Of a stretch of DNA of 64,000 bases, positions 1 through 11,882 are shown in pieces (position 1 is the first letter of the stretch; each line of letters starts with the position of its first letter). Under the pieces are notes generated by a model. The model was given only the letters and a program-made list of their open reading frames with translations. It was not told the origin of the DNA and made no database searches. The stretch lies in assembly GCA_020081605.1 (NCBI GenBank), contig JAHREC010000009.1, positions 1,054,001 to 1,118,000 of the forward strand, given 5' to 3'. This DNA comes from Albifimbria verrucaria. Taxonomy: Eukaryota; Ascomycota; Sordariomycetes; Hypocreales; Stachybotryaceae. The position numbers and the translations under genes were made by a program.

Positions 1-442
1 TTCATCAGGCCAAGACAAACGACATAGCGCGCCATATTGCGACACTTTGATCCTTGCACGAGAAATGTACCATCAACGTGGCAGTAAGTAGATATTATTA
101 TGACATAATGAAAGATCGCCTGAAGCTACGTGTAAATCTAATGCGGGAGCTTACAAGCTGTGTTCACTAAAGACGATGAAAGTGGCTCCTTTGACATCAG
201 GGTATATTGCCAAGTACAGCACTTGATCCTTTCTCATGTCAGAATATAATCAATCAATCATTTGAGCAAGCATGGAAATATCTATGCTGGTGGTCATGGC
301 AGAGTTTCTTCAACATGCATTAGACTCTTCGATTACGATTATGAGCTCGGGACGAAGCCAACGTGATACCCAGGCCCTATTCAACTTGTCTACTTGCTAC
401 ATGAACAGTTTACTGCAGCGTATGCTTCTCTGTAGCCGAACC
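1..442. other. intergenic, no feature recognised
   Basis: Downstream of the FAD monooxygenase. I see no convincing coding sequence, RNA gene or repeat here. Confidence 0.5.
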
Positions 443-1812
443 TCATAGTCTTGATGAGCGCTTAAACCTGTGTCTGATAAGAAAAATGAAGTAGAACAGG
501 AGGGATTTAAGCAGAGTAAAACACGTTCCTTGCCCCAACTCCGCTACTATTCTGGTGGCTAGGATGAGTCGCTTCGCATGCTGATGGACGTCTCGATCCC
601 AGCTGCTCTTCGTCTTGCTCCTTGATAAACGTCGGCTAGGGCATTGCAATGAAGCGCTGCCTGCTCCGTCGCCAATCCAAGATGGGGACGCAACGTCGAG
701 AAAGCGTCCCCACGAGTATCACTCGGCCGTCATAAAAGCTGGCAGATGAGCACTCGACATCACGAACCTTTGTGACGAAGGGGTCAGTTGTCTTCTGTAA
801 CAGCTCTCTGAAGGGAGGCGATATTTTCGGGAGGATGGCTGCGCGGCAGCGGTCCCAGACGTCGTGACGCACGAGACCTCGAGGCACCGTATTTTCGTGA
901 AGACGACCAGACGTGTCTGTTAGGATATCCGCGATCTCGAATGAATCTTCAGAGACGTTGTAATACCAGACCCAGTTCAAAAGCCTTTCTCCGGGCTCAA
1001 AGCTGCCATTGTCTGTAGGTATGACGTAACTGCGAGGAAAGGTCAATGAGTGACTGGCAGAAATGAAAAGGAGAGCAGCTAACCATACAAAGTACGTCCG
1101 CTTGGAGAACTGGAGGGATACGCGATCAGAAAAGTACTCGACAGTATCCGGGGACACGAGATTCTCAGGTAGTGTGCCTCTCCACGCTATATACCCTGCG
1201 TATCCTTTTCTGAAGGGGCGTTGACCAACTGGCGGACTGTGGAGTTGACTCCGTCGGCACCAATTACTAGATCAGCATCGATAGACTCTTGGCGATTATT
1301 ATTCAGAGTATCCATGTAGTGAACAGTAACGATCCCATCGCGATGCTCAAGCCAAGTTACTCGCTTGCCCGATAAGTAAACCCCTCTCCATCGCCAGTGG
1401 AGGGCTGTGGAGGATATGGACATGGTTTAGAGGCCATGCCATCAAAGTTGGCGCGGAGAATACTGCAAAGAAGGTTCCAGCTCGTCAGATTAATGCTTCC
1501 ATTCGTGTTCAAGACGTTGGGTCGTGCATAGTACGAGAATCGTCTTCGATGTGATGCAAATGCCGGGGTAATGCCTGTCCGATCATGCTTGTGCAGGAAA
1601 CTCTCGACATTTGGCCCGAAACCTATGCCAGCGTGATGACTGTGTCGCTCGCCCGAGTCTTGTTCTAAAATGGTCACGTTGTTCCCCATGCGTTTGTGCT
1701 GCAAACCATGCATCAAGCCGGCCAAAGAGCCGCCAACCTAAGACATGGATCGTTAAACGAGAGTAACAGAACGGAAAGATCTTACACATACAATGACAAT
1801 GTTTTTCGCCAT
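443..1812 (-). CDS. FAD-dependent aromatic-ring-type monooxygenase, frame broken at four sites
   Basis: Flavoprotein monooxygenase of the class that hydroxylates aromatic or heteroaromatic substrates using NAD(P)H and O2. Exon 1 encodes MAKNIVI and is followed by a 54-bp intron (1738-1791). The next exon starts VGGSLAGLMHGL, the Rossmann GxGxxG-type FAD site. Downstream are LVIGADGVNSTVR (the DG motif) and an ILVGDA...LRPHLGLATEQA stretch (the second FAD-binding GD motif). A second 54-bp intron spans 1030-1083. The reading frame is lost at C-runs 1381-1384, 1204-1205, 708-711 and 620-621, each consistent with one missing G on the coding strand. Correcting all four gives about 421 residues, normal for the family, running to the stop at 443. 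The substrate is not predictable. The four breaks are either assembly errors or a real pseudogene; the conserved sequence around every break favours errors. Confidence 0.8.
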
Positions 1813-3657
1813 GGTGAGCGCCGAATGCAGTCAGAATGCGACTTCCCTCTGTTCTCCTTTTAGAGGGATGACAATGGCGGAACGAGAGAGAGGGGATGGA
1901 AATCTCCGAGCCACAGCATGGGAGCCAGATGTGTTGGCTGGCAGATGAGTTCATTTTTTTGTGTTGGTTGGTGATATAGTGACATTGCATGAGACGCCTG
2001 CACCATCTACCTGTGCCCAACGGCGATCTGCTATGCGGCCAGAAGACCATTATCCCCTTCCAATCTATATCTTCGTGGTTTGGAGAAGACCGGCCCGTAT
2101 TGAAAAAGGCTGTCTCATCTTCTCGCGTCTCTTCAAGGGTAACAATTTTAATATTGACACAGAGGGAACTAGCCATTCATCGACCGCTGCCTCATCGATT
2201 CACTGGTAATCTGGCAGTCTTGGACGAATCGCTTTTGAACACCGATCCCAGTCAAATATTCGGGAGTATTATGCCAAGTTCTTACCTAGGTTTGCTCGGA
2301 CATCTTGAGCATTGATTAGACAAAAGTGGTGTTACCCAAGGGATGGAATAAGCAAAGTCATTCTAGGTGATTGCCATCACTATCTAATTACGCTATAATG
2401 GCCATCCATATCCTAAATGCCGCTTAAGCCAAAATGGAACCAAAAAGAGGAATCGGCAAATAGAACCTTTAATTTTATGATAAAAAGACCGAATAAGCCA
2501 TACTCTCCTCAGACATAATAACTAACGCTCATATGGAGAATTCAGCAGAGCAGTATAAAAGATTATATTTTACAAAACATTAAGATACATTAACAGTTCA
2601 AACACCCCTAAAAGACTGTAAAGTGATCAATCACCTAGGCCTGGTAGCCTGGATGATTGTCGAGTCTATGACGCTATCGGAGCAGAGAATGTTTCTAGGG
2701 ATGCTTCGCTCAGGGGTGAACGTGGGGCAATGGGCTAGACAAAGCTTAGGCCCCAGCCTTGTTGCCATCTCGGTAACATTACGCCTAGATATTGGGTTGC
2801 CATGCGAAACATTGTGGAGATTTTATTCTAGCTTTCCGTGAGGCTGGTTTGATCCATTGTTCAAAGTCTCCATCTTGAATCATCTGGATAGTGCCCCACT
2901 GTGTTAGCTGTTTGATGGTAGCCACTAGAAGCACAAGATACGGGAATGCTTGGGGATCGGCAACGGAGCTGTACGATCATGGGTAGAAAAATCGATATTG
3001 TCTCCTCATGTCTCGGATCTGCATTCAGCCCCTTGCAGTCCTAGTGCGGTGGACAAGGTGGGCTCCTATATGGATCCTGATCTTAAGTTGTGTGGTTTAG
3101 ATGCGATATCCACGAAAAGAGTAAACTTCTCTGCACATTGGACTGCCAAGTACCTCGTCCTAGAACCCATGTGTTGCATGTAGCAAGTTCTATCCTATTG
3201 ATCATAGAAAAATTTAAACGTGAAAAGTAAACAACACGTAGGAAGCTGATAGACGGCTGAGGATATATGGTAGACGTCACTTACGGCTGCTTCCGATCTT
3301 GCAACTGACCCACCCCCACAATAGATCGATCGAAGGGCTCCGAGATTAATCAATCCACTATGTTGGTCATTACCAAATTAGAATTCATTCCAATCGTCAT
3401 CCAGCGAATCATCGATGTACGGGGAACCATTTCGCTTACAGCCGGCAGGATACAACGTGAAGCGGCCCAGTGTAGGAAATGATCGTAGGCGGACAAGCCT
3501 CACCGCTGGCCAAATTGTCGTGCCGTTGCAAGAAAAAGCAATGTCAATGACATATACGACTGTTGTACCTCAATCACGTCTTTCGAGATACCGTGAATGA
3601 TGTCATTCAACTGGAAACACCAAGCCGTTGACTGGGAGCTCTAATAAATCTCATGAA
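1813..3657. other. gene-poor interval
   Basis: This 1.8-kb stretch has only short open frames with no family resemblance on either strand. The section from 2,330 to 2,600 is AT-rich. It holds the 5' flank of the FAD monooxygenase on the left and the upstream region of the small repeat protein on the right. Confidence 0.5.
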
Positions 3658-3663
3658 TATAAA
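3658..3663 (+). promoter_or_regulatory. TATA box of the small repeat protein gene
   Basis: TATAAA sits 119 bp before the start codon at 3777, followed by a CT/CA-rich leader (tcatccaagcaccacttcaa), as is usual for strongly expressed filamentous fungal genes. Confidence 0.5.
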
Positions 3664-3776
3664 GAGGACACAAATTCTTCACAAATTCAGTCTTCATCCA
3701 AGCACCACTTCAATCATCTCGACTTGTTCACAAACACTCACATCTCAACAAACTCTTAAACACCATATCATTCAAT

Positions 3777-4076
3777 ATGTCTGACTACAAGCCTACTGGT
3801 ATATATCCCAGAACACCTCCAATCTTGTTCCGCAACCTAACTAATTTCACAGAGCACGACGGCCTCCGCAAGGACGGTCAGCCTGACCAGCGCGTCGGCA
3901 CCGGCGAATTCGCCCATGGCAAGGTCGACCCTCACAAGGCTGGAGCGCAGGGAGGAAGGACTACCGATGTCGGCAGCAGTGATGACAGTGGCAGCAGCGG
4001 TGGTGACTACAAGCCCACCGAGCACGGAGGCCTCAAGAAGGACGGCAACCCTGATGGTCGTGTGAAGGGCAACTAA
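3777..4076 (+). CDS. small hydrophilic stress/conidiation-type protein with two DYKPTEH repeats
   Basis: A two-exon gene. Exon 1 (3777-3798) reads MSDYKPT; a 54-bp intron (3799-3852, branch CTAAC, acceptor TTTCACAG) is followed by EHDGLRKDGQPDQRV. The spliced product is 81 residues, very hydrophilic, without cysteines or signal peptide. The element DYKPTEHxGLxKDGxPDxRV occurs once at each end, separated by a Gly/Ser-rich linker and GEFAHGKVDPHKAGAQGG. The intron interrupts the first repeat, so without splicing the duplication is invisible. I know similar small proteins from fungal genomes as abundant, probably stress- or spore-associated and intrinsically disordered, but no biochemical role is established. 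Strong TATA box and leader suggest high expression. Confidence 0.8.
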   Translation: MSDYKPTGIYPRTPPILFRNLTNFTEHDGLRKDGQPDQRVGTGEFAHGKVDPHKAGAQGGRTTDVGSSDDSGSSGGDYKPTEHGGLKKDGNPDGRVKGN

Positions 4077-5815
4077 GGCGTTGCTATGTAATTCACTTAC
4101 ACCGGCCTCGAATACTTGTAATATTAAATGATAACCTGCTGCAATCTCTTCCGTGATATAAAAGTGGTCTCCTTCCTAGATCCTGAGGCGTGAGGACGAG
4201 TTAAAACATCACAAACCTTGCTAGTTTCCCTTAAGTGTGCGCAGTTGTAAGCTATGTGGAAGGCTCGTAACATCCTAGTCAGCCTGTTGATTCTAATATT
4301 AACGCATAGGCCTTTGACACGTGCGTGAACTCATAAGCTGCTGCTGTTGCAAAGTTTCTGTATGCCGTCGGACATGTGGTGGTATATCGACCATGAGCCA
4401 ATATCTAAAGGCTTCAATCTCATTAAATGTGCGAGGGGCATATCTACATAATGGACCCGCAATATCTTAGTCAACATGCCGATACATAAAGAAACTTAAT
4501 ATCGCTCTATTGATGGTAGATATGCTATGTAGATCTTCGTAAGGTCACTAGATGATAGGACTTCTATCACCACCTAATTTGCTAACTAGCCAATGTCGCC
4601 CGTTTTTTTCCAGTTTTAATAGGATGAGATCCATGTCCATCATGTAGATGTGCCCTCGCACATTCAATGAGGTGCGTCGGGTTCCTATTCAGTTCCAATT
4701 GGCTAACCTCCCAGCTTGACACCTATGCTTCACCTTGGAGCATTTAAGGAGGTATGTTAGTTTTTGGTAATGATGGGTTGCTCAAGCATCATACGCAGAT
4801 TCTTGTTAGCAATTAGCTTGTCAAGCAAGCTGATATGTTTCGCCTGAGTTGGATTCGTGGCAGTTTTCAAGAATGCTCTGATTAAAACCCGCAAAGATGA
4901 AGGGCAACCTTACATAAAACAAGTAATGGCCTGCCGCCTTGGCTCTTTTATGCATCATTTGGGGCTTGCTAGAGATAGGATGTCGAACAAATCATTTGGC
5001 GCAAGACTTGCTTCAATGGCGAGTCCTAAACCTAAATGTCTGACACTCAGCTGTATTGTAACAATTATCGAAGCCATGCGTATTAGCACCGTGGATTACC
5101 CCTTACCCTGCTATCTCCTCTAGAGGTTTAGGATCGTATTTACAATTTCGGATGCTCGGGGTAATATTGTGACTTGGGTTTCAATGTCTAGGAAAATGAC
5201 GTGGGAACAAGTCGCAAGGTGCCCAGGATTGTTACTCCACTTGATGGATTTGAGGCTTAACCAAGAACAGTCCGAACTGGCGCACGTACTGCATCAATTT
5301 ACCATCTAGCGTCAAGTTCGGAGTAGCCATGACAGTTAGCGCAGTGAACTCATCCCCACCAGCCGACGAAGAGTGCTTTCTCATGGTCACCAGTATCATA
5401 ATGGCAGGGATGTTTTCTGCTTTGACTGGCCTTGTTACTGGATACCATGTCAGCAGTTGGATGACCGGAGATACCGCCAAGGGTATTGAGTAGGCCTTTG
5501 GACGCGTGTCAAACATGTAGTGGCACTTCCGCAGGGCAAGCATGTAAGACAAATCCGAGGTGGGAGAAATAAGGAGACGTCGGAGCTGTGTAGGTAGGTA
5601 TAATAATGGAGGGTCATCCAGCCGTTGTTGCTTTGATCACCGGAATTTATTGTTCTGCATTTATGACCAAATTGACTTACTTCACCAAGAGCTCTGATAC
5701 CTGTCCATTTGCTTCCATTCTGGTTGCTTTAATTTTAAGCAAGCACTTGCTTAAGGCTCTAATAAACTCGGATATCCTGATCTTTTATTGACACTCTTCA
5801 CGCCAAGACGTAACA
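4077..5815. other. intergenic, no supported gene
   Basis: Open frames around 4,857-5,123 (+), 5,232-5,552 (-) and 5,606-5,791 (+) are short and show no recognisable motif. The 5' flank of the acyltransferase lies at the right end. Confidence 0.5.
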
Positions 5816-7146
5816 ATGGTCTGGAAACAAGTATCGGACAGCCGCTGGGAGCGTCCCGTTGATGGCTTAGAAGGCTATTTCGTGGCCATCGGCGAATTCT
5901 CTGCTAGGGTATGTGACGGCCGTGAGCACTACACGCTATTCTCCAACATCAAGTTGGAGGTGGATCTTCCAGATATAGAAGCGGCTCTCAAGCATGCATG
6001 GAAACAAATCCGCTATGAGCAACCCCAGATAGCCACAACAACTGAGGGCATGAAGAAGATCTATGAAATCCCGGATGAGATAGGCCTGGAGGAATGGCTC
6101 AAATCTACCTTTATTGTCTCTAGCGCATCTTCAAGCGACGAGCTGTACGAATCTGTCACACCTATCAAGCAGTCAACGCTGTACTACGTGCCAAAATCTT
6201 CAGAACTTATTTTCCGAGGCCATCACCACACAATTGACGGGGTAGGTATGCTGCTCTTCTGGGATAGTTATCTGAATGCTTTGGCCTCACCTATGGAGAA
6301 CATCAAGTTTGGCGACGAGGAGTGTCGGCTGGCGCCCATTATGGAGGAGGTGCTTGGATTCCCTGAGCAGCTTACTCCGGAAAGACTCAAAAGGCAACGG
6401 AGCTCTTTATGGACTATGCAGTCAACAACCCAGGAATTGGTCCCGTTTCGCAGCTAGGCGCGGCGCCGTCGGGCAAATGCAAACACACAGAGCTGGTTTT
6501 CACCACCAAAACCACTGAGGCACTGGTGAAAGCATGCGAAAATAGAGGCATCAGTGTGACAGCAGCTATTCATGCAGCCTATATTCAAGCCATTACGAAA
6601 CATGCAGACCCCAACTCTAACCTTTCGAAGTATAACACGGCAACTTCGATTAATCTTCGCTCATATTTACCGAAACCATACAACTCCGGAAAGTATGGAG
6701 TTTCTGTATTCTACACACCTCTCCTGTATAAAACAAACCTTCCAATTTCATTCGAGGATGCGGTAATTTCATTGAACGAATTCTATAGGAATTCTTTCAA
6801 AAGTAACCCAGAATTGCTGGAGCTCAAGGGTACCTTCATGCGAGTCTTATGCGGTGCCGCGCAAACTCCTGAGTTCCTTGCTGCACAACCTTCTAAGGAT
6901 GCGCTTGTTAGCAGCTTGGGCGTCATTGAGCGATACATGCAAAGAGAATACGGCACTGGAATCAAGGTCAAAGAGTTCAAGATGGGTGCTGATATCGTCA
7001 TGGGTATGAGCATGTTCTTCTTCTATACCTTCCATGACAGCCTAAGACTAGTCTATAGTTTTAATGATGGGTTTGAGGATCATAAGAAAATCCAGACATA
7101 CGTGGAGGAAATCCAGAGCGTCTTGGTTAAGGAACTGCTGACTTAG
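5816..7146 (+). CDS. HxxxD acyltransferase, Tri3/condensation-domain-like
   Basis: An acyl-CoA-dependent O-acyltransferase of the superfamily that includes BAHD enzymes, NRPS condensation domains and fungal 15-O-acetyltransferases. The catalytic motif is visible as HHTIDGVG (about residues 137-144, near 6,220). The N-terminal part carries the typical LEGYF...REHYTLFSNIKLEVD start and the C-terminal half reaches YSFNDGFEDHKKIQTYVEEI. The frame changes at 6389-6394 (four A then two G), consistent with one missing base; on either side the two frames join smoothly and the total is then 443 residues, the usual size. The ATG at 5816 is the first in frame. The acceptor cannot be predicted, and there is no synthase or other core biosynthetic gene beside it, so a link to any particular metabolite is unsupported. 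Confidence 0.75.
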
Positions 7147-7871
7147 AGGTGGAGGTAAATTCTAGGTGTCTCAATTTCATGGTACCAAAAGATAATCATT
7201 CAACTTTGTGGCCTCTACACAGCCGATTCATTCGATTTTAATGAGATGTCTCAGAGGAACTAGCAGCGTTGACCCCTCTCCTGGCCTCATTCCGTTGATG
7301 CCACAGACGCCTTCCATCATACCCCATTTATTTGACGCTTGCATGCTATCTGCATCATGCATTCACACCTTTTCTTTGACTCGAGGTATGAACAATGAAG
7401 ATATGGCAAGGTATGAAAGTTATGTAATACAACACACAATATTTTGCTTGGTGCTGCCTTCAAATCATGGATACGATGTAGGATGGCGAAATAAAAGGTT
7501 TCATCATTTCCCAGGGAATAAGAGTCTTATGGATCTAATATACCTAGGTACTTATGGAGGGTACTCTCTGGCGTCATTTGTAACAGAGGCATAAGGATAA
7601 GGCTTCCGAGATCCTAGAAACAGGGTTTGCTCTGAGTGACAGACAGTGTTTTTCTCTTATTATTACGTAAACAAACGGATATGGTAAGTATCACGAACAT
7701 AGCTCATGCTACATGGCTGCCTAACACTACAGGAAAGGCTAGGCAGGCGACTGGCCAAATATCGTCTGGAGAAAGAGGAACGCAGAACTTGTCTTTCTCA
7801 ATTGCAATAAAATCTAGGAGTTGTTTCCTATCTTTTCACCCACATTACGAGATTATGGGTCATTAATCAGA
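7147..7871. other. intergenic before the HET gene
   Basis: Contains an open frame at 7,208-7,594 (+) without recognisable domains or codon pattern; I treat it as non-coding. The HET gene promoter should lie near the right end. Confidence 0.45.
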
Positions 7872-10003
7872 ATGATCTGCCGTATTTGTCAAAACACTTT
7901 CACCAAATGCACTGACCACTATAATGTGTTTCCTACCCACGCACAGGAGGTGCCTCACCACCTAACGTGTGTCAGCTTCAGGAGCTCTGTAGAAGAAGGA
8001 TGCTATGTCTGCAACGGACTCTGGGCCTGTCTAACACTAGACGAACGGCAACTCATGACAGACCGCTGTGATATCAACCTACATTCTAGAAACAGTTCCA
8101 AAACTGATGTTCATGGAGTCGTTATAGATGTAACGCTTCGTGATACCGTCGAAATCCCAACTACAACATGGTTCTTCGAAGAGAGTCGCAGTCTGGGTCA
8201 TACTGGATGTTATTTACTACATCTTGGTCTTGTTTCTACAGTGATGGCTCCAGAAAAGGTCGACGACCTGGGGTATTGGCGTGCTTCCTTTTGTTACAAC
8301 CTTATAATGGTAAATCATCACGCTAAATGCTCAAAGGCCGATCCATTAATTTTATCTAAGACATAGATTCTGAGACCAGTATCAAGGCTGAACCACTAGC
8401 CACAACCACCAAATCAACCGAAACCATATTTCTTGCAAAGAAGTGGATAGCAAACTGCGAATCGTACCATGAATGCGCCATGGCAGTGGGAATGCGTTGG
8501 TATCCTACTCGTCTCCTTGACTGCCAAGTTTTGGGCAACTCCAACACAACTATTCGCCTAGTGGAGACGAAAAACATCGTTCTGAATGGCCCATACATGA
8601 CTCTTAGTCATTGCTGGGGTTTAGCTGACTGTATGAAGCTAACAACTGGGAATTACGCGCAATTATGCCATGGAGTTCCCTTATCACTCTTACCACAGCT
8701 GTACCAAGATGCAATACATGTTGTTCGGGAGTTGAATATCCACTACCTGTGGATTGACTCACTATGCATAATTCAAGAAGGAGATGATCTAACAGACTGG
8801 CAACGTGAAGTTCAGCTTATGCACGAGGTCTATTCAAATTCATTTTGCAATATCGCTGCAGCAGATGCGCCGAACAGCCACCATTCCATATTTTGTTCCC
8901 GTGATCCAAGTTCACTTCAGCCAATGACGGTACATCTTAACATCAATGGCGGCAACAGTCCATACCTACTGTCTGACTGGCGATTTTGGGAGACTAGCGT
9001 TAACCGAGTTCTCCTAAACTGTCGTGCTTGGGTACTACAAGAGTGCCTATTGTCCCCTCGAGTTCTATACTTTGGAGCGCGCCAAATATTTTGGGAATGT
9101 GGCAAAATAGAAGCTGCTGAGACCTATCCCCATGGCCTGATGCCTGGTATCTTCTCCTCACTTGGGCGCTTCAAAAGCTTCAACGCCTGTGGCCGTCAAG
9201 TCACCACAATGGATGCCAGCCTGTCGTTATACCATATCTGGTACCTGATTGTACGAGCTTATACAGCCAGCAAACTGACATTTTCTCTTGATAAGTTTGT
9301 TGCCATTTCCGCTGTTGCAAGAAAAATGGAGGTTATTTTATGTGATTTATACGTGGCTGGCATGTGGCGCCGCCATTTAGAGAGCGAACTACTTTGGTCA
9401 ATGACCAGGAACCAACTGGCTAGTTCTGCTGACTCTAAGATATACTGTGCTCCGAGTTGGTCATGGGCGGCGGTGAGCGGGGAGGTCAACCCTGGCCTAG
9501 TGGATGCTGAATCTTCGGACGTATTAATAAAAGTCAAGAGCTTTCATTTGGAATATTCGACTGATGACAGGTTGGGCAAACTTCAAGATGGATGGCTGCG
9601 GTTACAGGGCAGTTTAAAACAAGTCCTAATCCTTCCTAATTGCCAGCCAGTAGCACCTAATTGTAGGGATTGGATTATGGTAGTAAATGGATCTCAGATT
9701 CATTCTTCCGCTGAGTCTTCAATTAACATCTATCTCGATTCATCTCACAAAGATTTTGACAGACAGAACGCGGACGCAACTCTATATTGTATGCCAGGAA
9801 GAATGAAGAAGACCGATAATGGGAGCATATACATTTTGCTGTTGGAACTGGTGAATAGGAAAAAGAAGGTATACCGTCGCATTGGGCTTGCTCATGGATG
9901 GGGTAAGTATGCGAAGGAGATTATCCTAAGTTGCAGCAGGAACGAAGCTAGCTTCCCATGCGAAACCTATCAGAATGGTCATCATTCAATATTAATGATT
10001 TAG
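7872..10003 (+). CDS. HET-domain (heterokaryon incompatibility) protein
   Basis: Fungal HET proteins act in non-self recognition and can trigger cell death when incompatible hyphae fuse. The start MICRICQNTF at 7872 has the Cys-pair N-terminus often seen in this family. After a small intron near 8,290-8,365 the protein continues with the common YHECAMAVGMRWYPTRLLDC linker and then the HET domain: YMTLSHCWG, LPQLYQDAIHVVRELNIHYLWIDSLCIIQ (split by me at family blocks), DWQREVQLMHEVY, NIAAADA. The C-terminal half is divergent, as in most relatives, but includes RAWVLQECLLSPRVLYFGA and PSWSWAAVSG. The frame from about 8,366 to 10,003 is unbroken. The exact intron is uncertain: the best donor (GTAAAT) and acceptor (CATAG) differ by one phase, so either a weak GTTACA donor is used or one base is off. 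Confidence 0.85.
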
Positions 10004-10881
10004 TTAGGACTCTCAGTTAAAAGGTGAGCGTTTCTAGATGTATTGCGTTCCGAAGAGGATGAATGGAAACATGTTTCGTATTTAACTTACAATTTATACA
10101 TCCCCTGCATCGTGAATTAATACAAGGAATAAAGTACCGTAATACAGTAAACAATGCTGCTGTGACAGTAACAACAAGCGACACGGTAGGTTTCTACGAA
10201 TCACTTTATTGATCAAGCTCCTGAAATGTGGAACTCTGAGAAAGTCGCGTCCAGAAATCTTGGTACTGGAAGTATATGAGAAAATAGAAGATCAACCACC
10301 CTAGGTCCGCCAATAACTCCCAGAGTACTCATTGGGGTCTCTTCATTGTAGCTCTAATAACATTTCGTAGGACCTCTCAGAAGTTTACTAGTTGTACTTT
10401 CAGCAGTTCATTCCCTTGCAAATGATATTGGGAATAGTTGTTGAGACTCGGAGGTGCAGGTCGGGAATGTAGAAGAAGGAGTATAAAACCAGGGCCATTC
10501 ATCTCCTTTCAACTCCGGGGTACTGCAGCAGCCTTTGGCCATCACCGCCATTTGATAATTCGCAGAAAAGATAAACTAGAGACTCCATACTATCAAGTTT
10601 ACTTACAAATTATTGATGCCTGATATTATTACAGGCGAGCTGAGAAATACCATTGTGGGACCATGACATAAGCTTTAATGCTAGCCTCATCCAATCCGGT
10701 CTTCAACGTATGTGTGTTAAGCAAGGGTTGCAATCCTGAGAATTCCTCATTTGTCAGCCACAGGAACTAGCAGCTGGTATCTGTCTCGTAGCCGCAGCTA
10801 CAAAAACCTAGCTATTCTTATGTTTACTCGTCATGTTCAAACCCCAAAAGAAAATCCAAACGTTGACATTTATTAATCGCC
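10004..10881. other. intergenic, no supported gene
   Basis: Downstream of the HET gene and upstream of the cupin gene. A short frame at 10,438-10,623 lacks an ATG and any motif. Confidence 0.5.
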
Positions 10882-11559
10882 ATGGACAACAGTAACCACA
10901 CAGTCATTAAAAGGGATTTACCCAATGCTGTTATATACGATCTCTCAACACCGGGCCACGTCAAGATTACTCTTCCTCCCACGTCTACTTGGACTAGCGG
11001 TTTGCATTGGCACGAAACCCATGACGAATATCTGAAAGTCGTCAAGGGCAGTATTCGAGCTAGGCTAGGCGATTCTTGGAGTACAATCGCGGCCACTGAA
11101 GACGATCAGCCCGAGGTGAAAGTGAATCGATACGTTTGGCATGAATGGAAACGTGCCGAGCCCGATGGAGAGGTTATTGTTATTGAGAGAACTGACCCGG
11201 TTGATGAAGACAAGTCTCTTTTCTTTTGGAACCTAAACGGTGTCATCTTGAGCGCCCCGCAGCTCCTGAGAGACAAATCGGCCATTTTATCTCATGTTCC
11301 AACGCCACTGCAAGGCCCGTTACTAGATTTTTGGATTACACTAAACTTGTTTGTAATATTCGTCAACCTGGACAACTTCCCAGTGTTTGCAGAACTACCC
11401 GGTTCTCTGCGTTTCCAGGGCTGGTCTGCTATTGACTGGGTGATATCACATGTCATTTTGCGATCAGCGTCTTGGCTTGGACGGGTATTCGGGCTGCAGC
11501 CTGTGAGACGTGAATTCACGCCAGAACAGGCATATGTTGTCTGGCTTGAAAAAAAATAA
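10882..11559 (+). CDS. single-domain cupin protein
   Basis: An uninterrupted 225-residue gene starting at the ATG at 10882. The first half is a cupin barrel. Cupin motif 1 is clear as GLHWHETHDEYLKVVKGSIR (His, His, Glu and the closing Gly in the expected spacing, residues about 41-60), indicating a metal site. Motif 2 is weaker (VNRYVWHEWKR). The C-terminal 90 residues contain hydrophobic stretches (LDFWITLNLFVIFVNLDNF and WSAIDWVISHVIL) and may attach to a membrane. Similar small cupins occur near secondary-metabolism and catabolic genes in fungi as dioxygenases or isomerases, but the reaction here is unknown. No signal peptide. Confidence 0.75.
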   Translation: MDNSNHTVIKRDLPNAVIYDLSTPGHVKITLPPTSTWTSGLHWHETHDEYLKVVKGSIRARLGDSWSTIAATEDDQPEVKVNRYVWHEWKRAEPDGEVIVIERTDPVDEDKSLFFWNLNGVILSAPQLLRDKSAILSHVPTPLQGPLLDFWITLNLFVIFVNLDNFPVFAELPGSLRFQGWSAIDWVISHVILRSASWLGRVFGLQPVRREFTPEQAYVVWLEKK

Positions 11560-11828
11560 CATGTTGGACCACAAAAAGGACAAATGAGTAGAGACGTTTC
11601 GTATTTAAAGACGGCCTTGTTTTACGGTACAGTCGTCATGGCTAGAGGTAGAGCTGAAAGGCCAATGTGGGACAGTTATGTTGGGTCAATGACCACAGCC
11701 CTTTGCAGGTTGCATACTGAACAATGAATCCTCATGTAACACCATTCGCTGTTTTGTTTCACTTTTTTCGTTTCGTTGGAATCGTCTAGCAAGAGGAAAT
11801 CCACCGTGATCGGCATAACCAGAACCTT

Positions 11829-11874
11829 AAGTTCCTAGATATTAAATATGTAGATATTTTAATTTAGGAACTCA
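11829..11874. repeat. AT-rich imperfect inverted repeat
   Basis: Arms AGTTCCTA and TAGGAACT flank an AT-rich core with partial symmetry (ATATTAAATAT / ATATTTTAAT). It lies just past the stop of the DUF6546 gene. It could be a transcription-termination hairpin or the trace of a small inverted-repeat element. Confidence 0.4.
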
Positions 11875-11882
11875 TACTTCTT

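Noticed and set aside
5232..5552. A 106-codon minus-strand frame
   Set aside because: No motif or splice context; resembles chance open DNA.
8476..8490. CAGTGGGAATGCG, similar to the start of Fusarium mimp inverted repeats
   Set aside because: It departs from the mimp terminal-repeat pattern after the first bases, has no partner end nearby and lies inside the HET gene.
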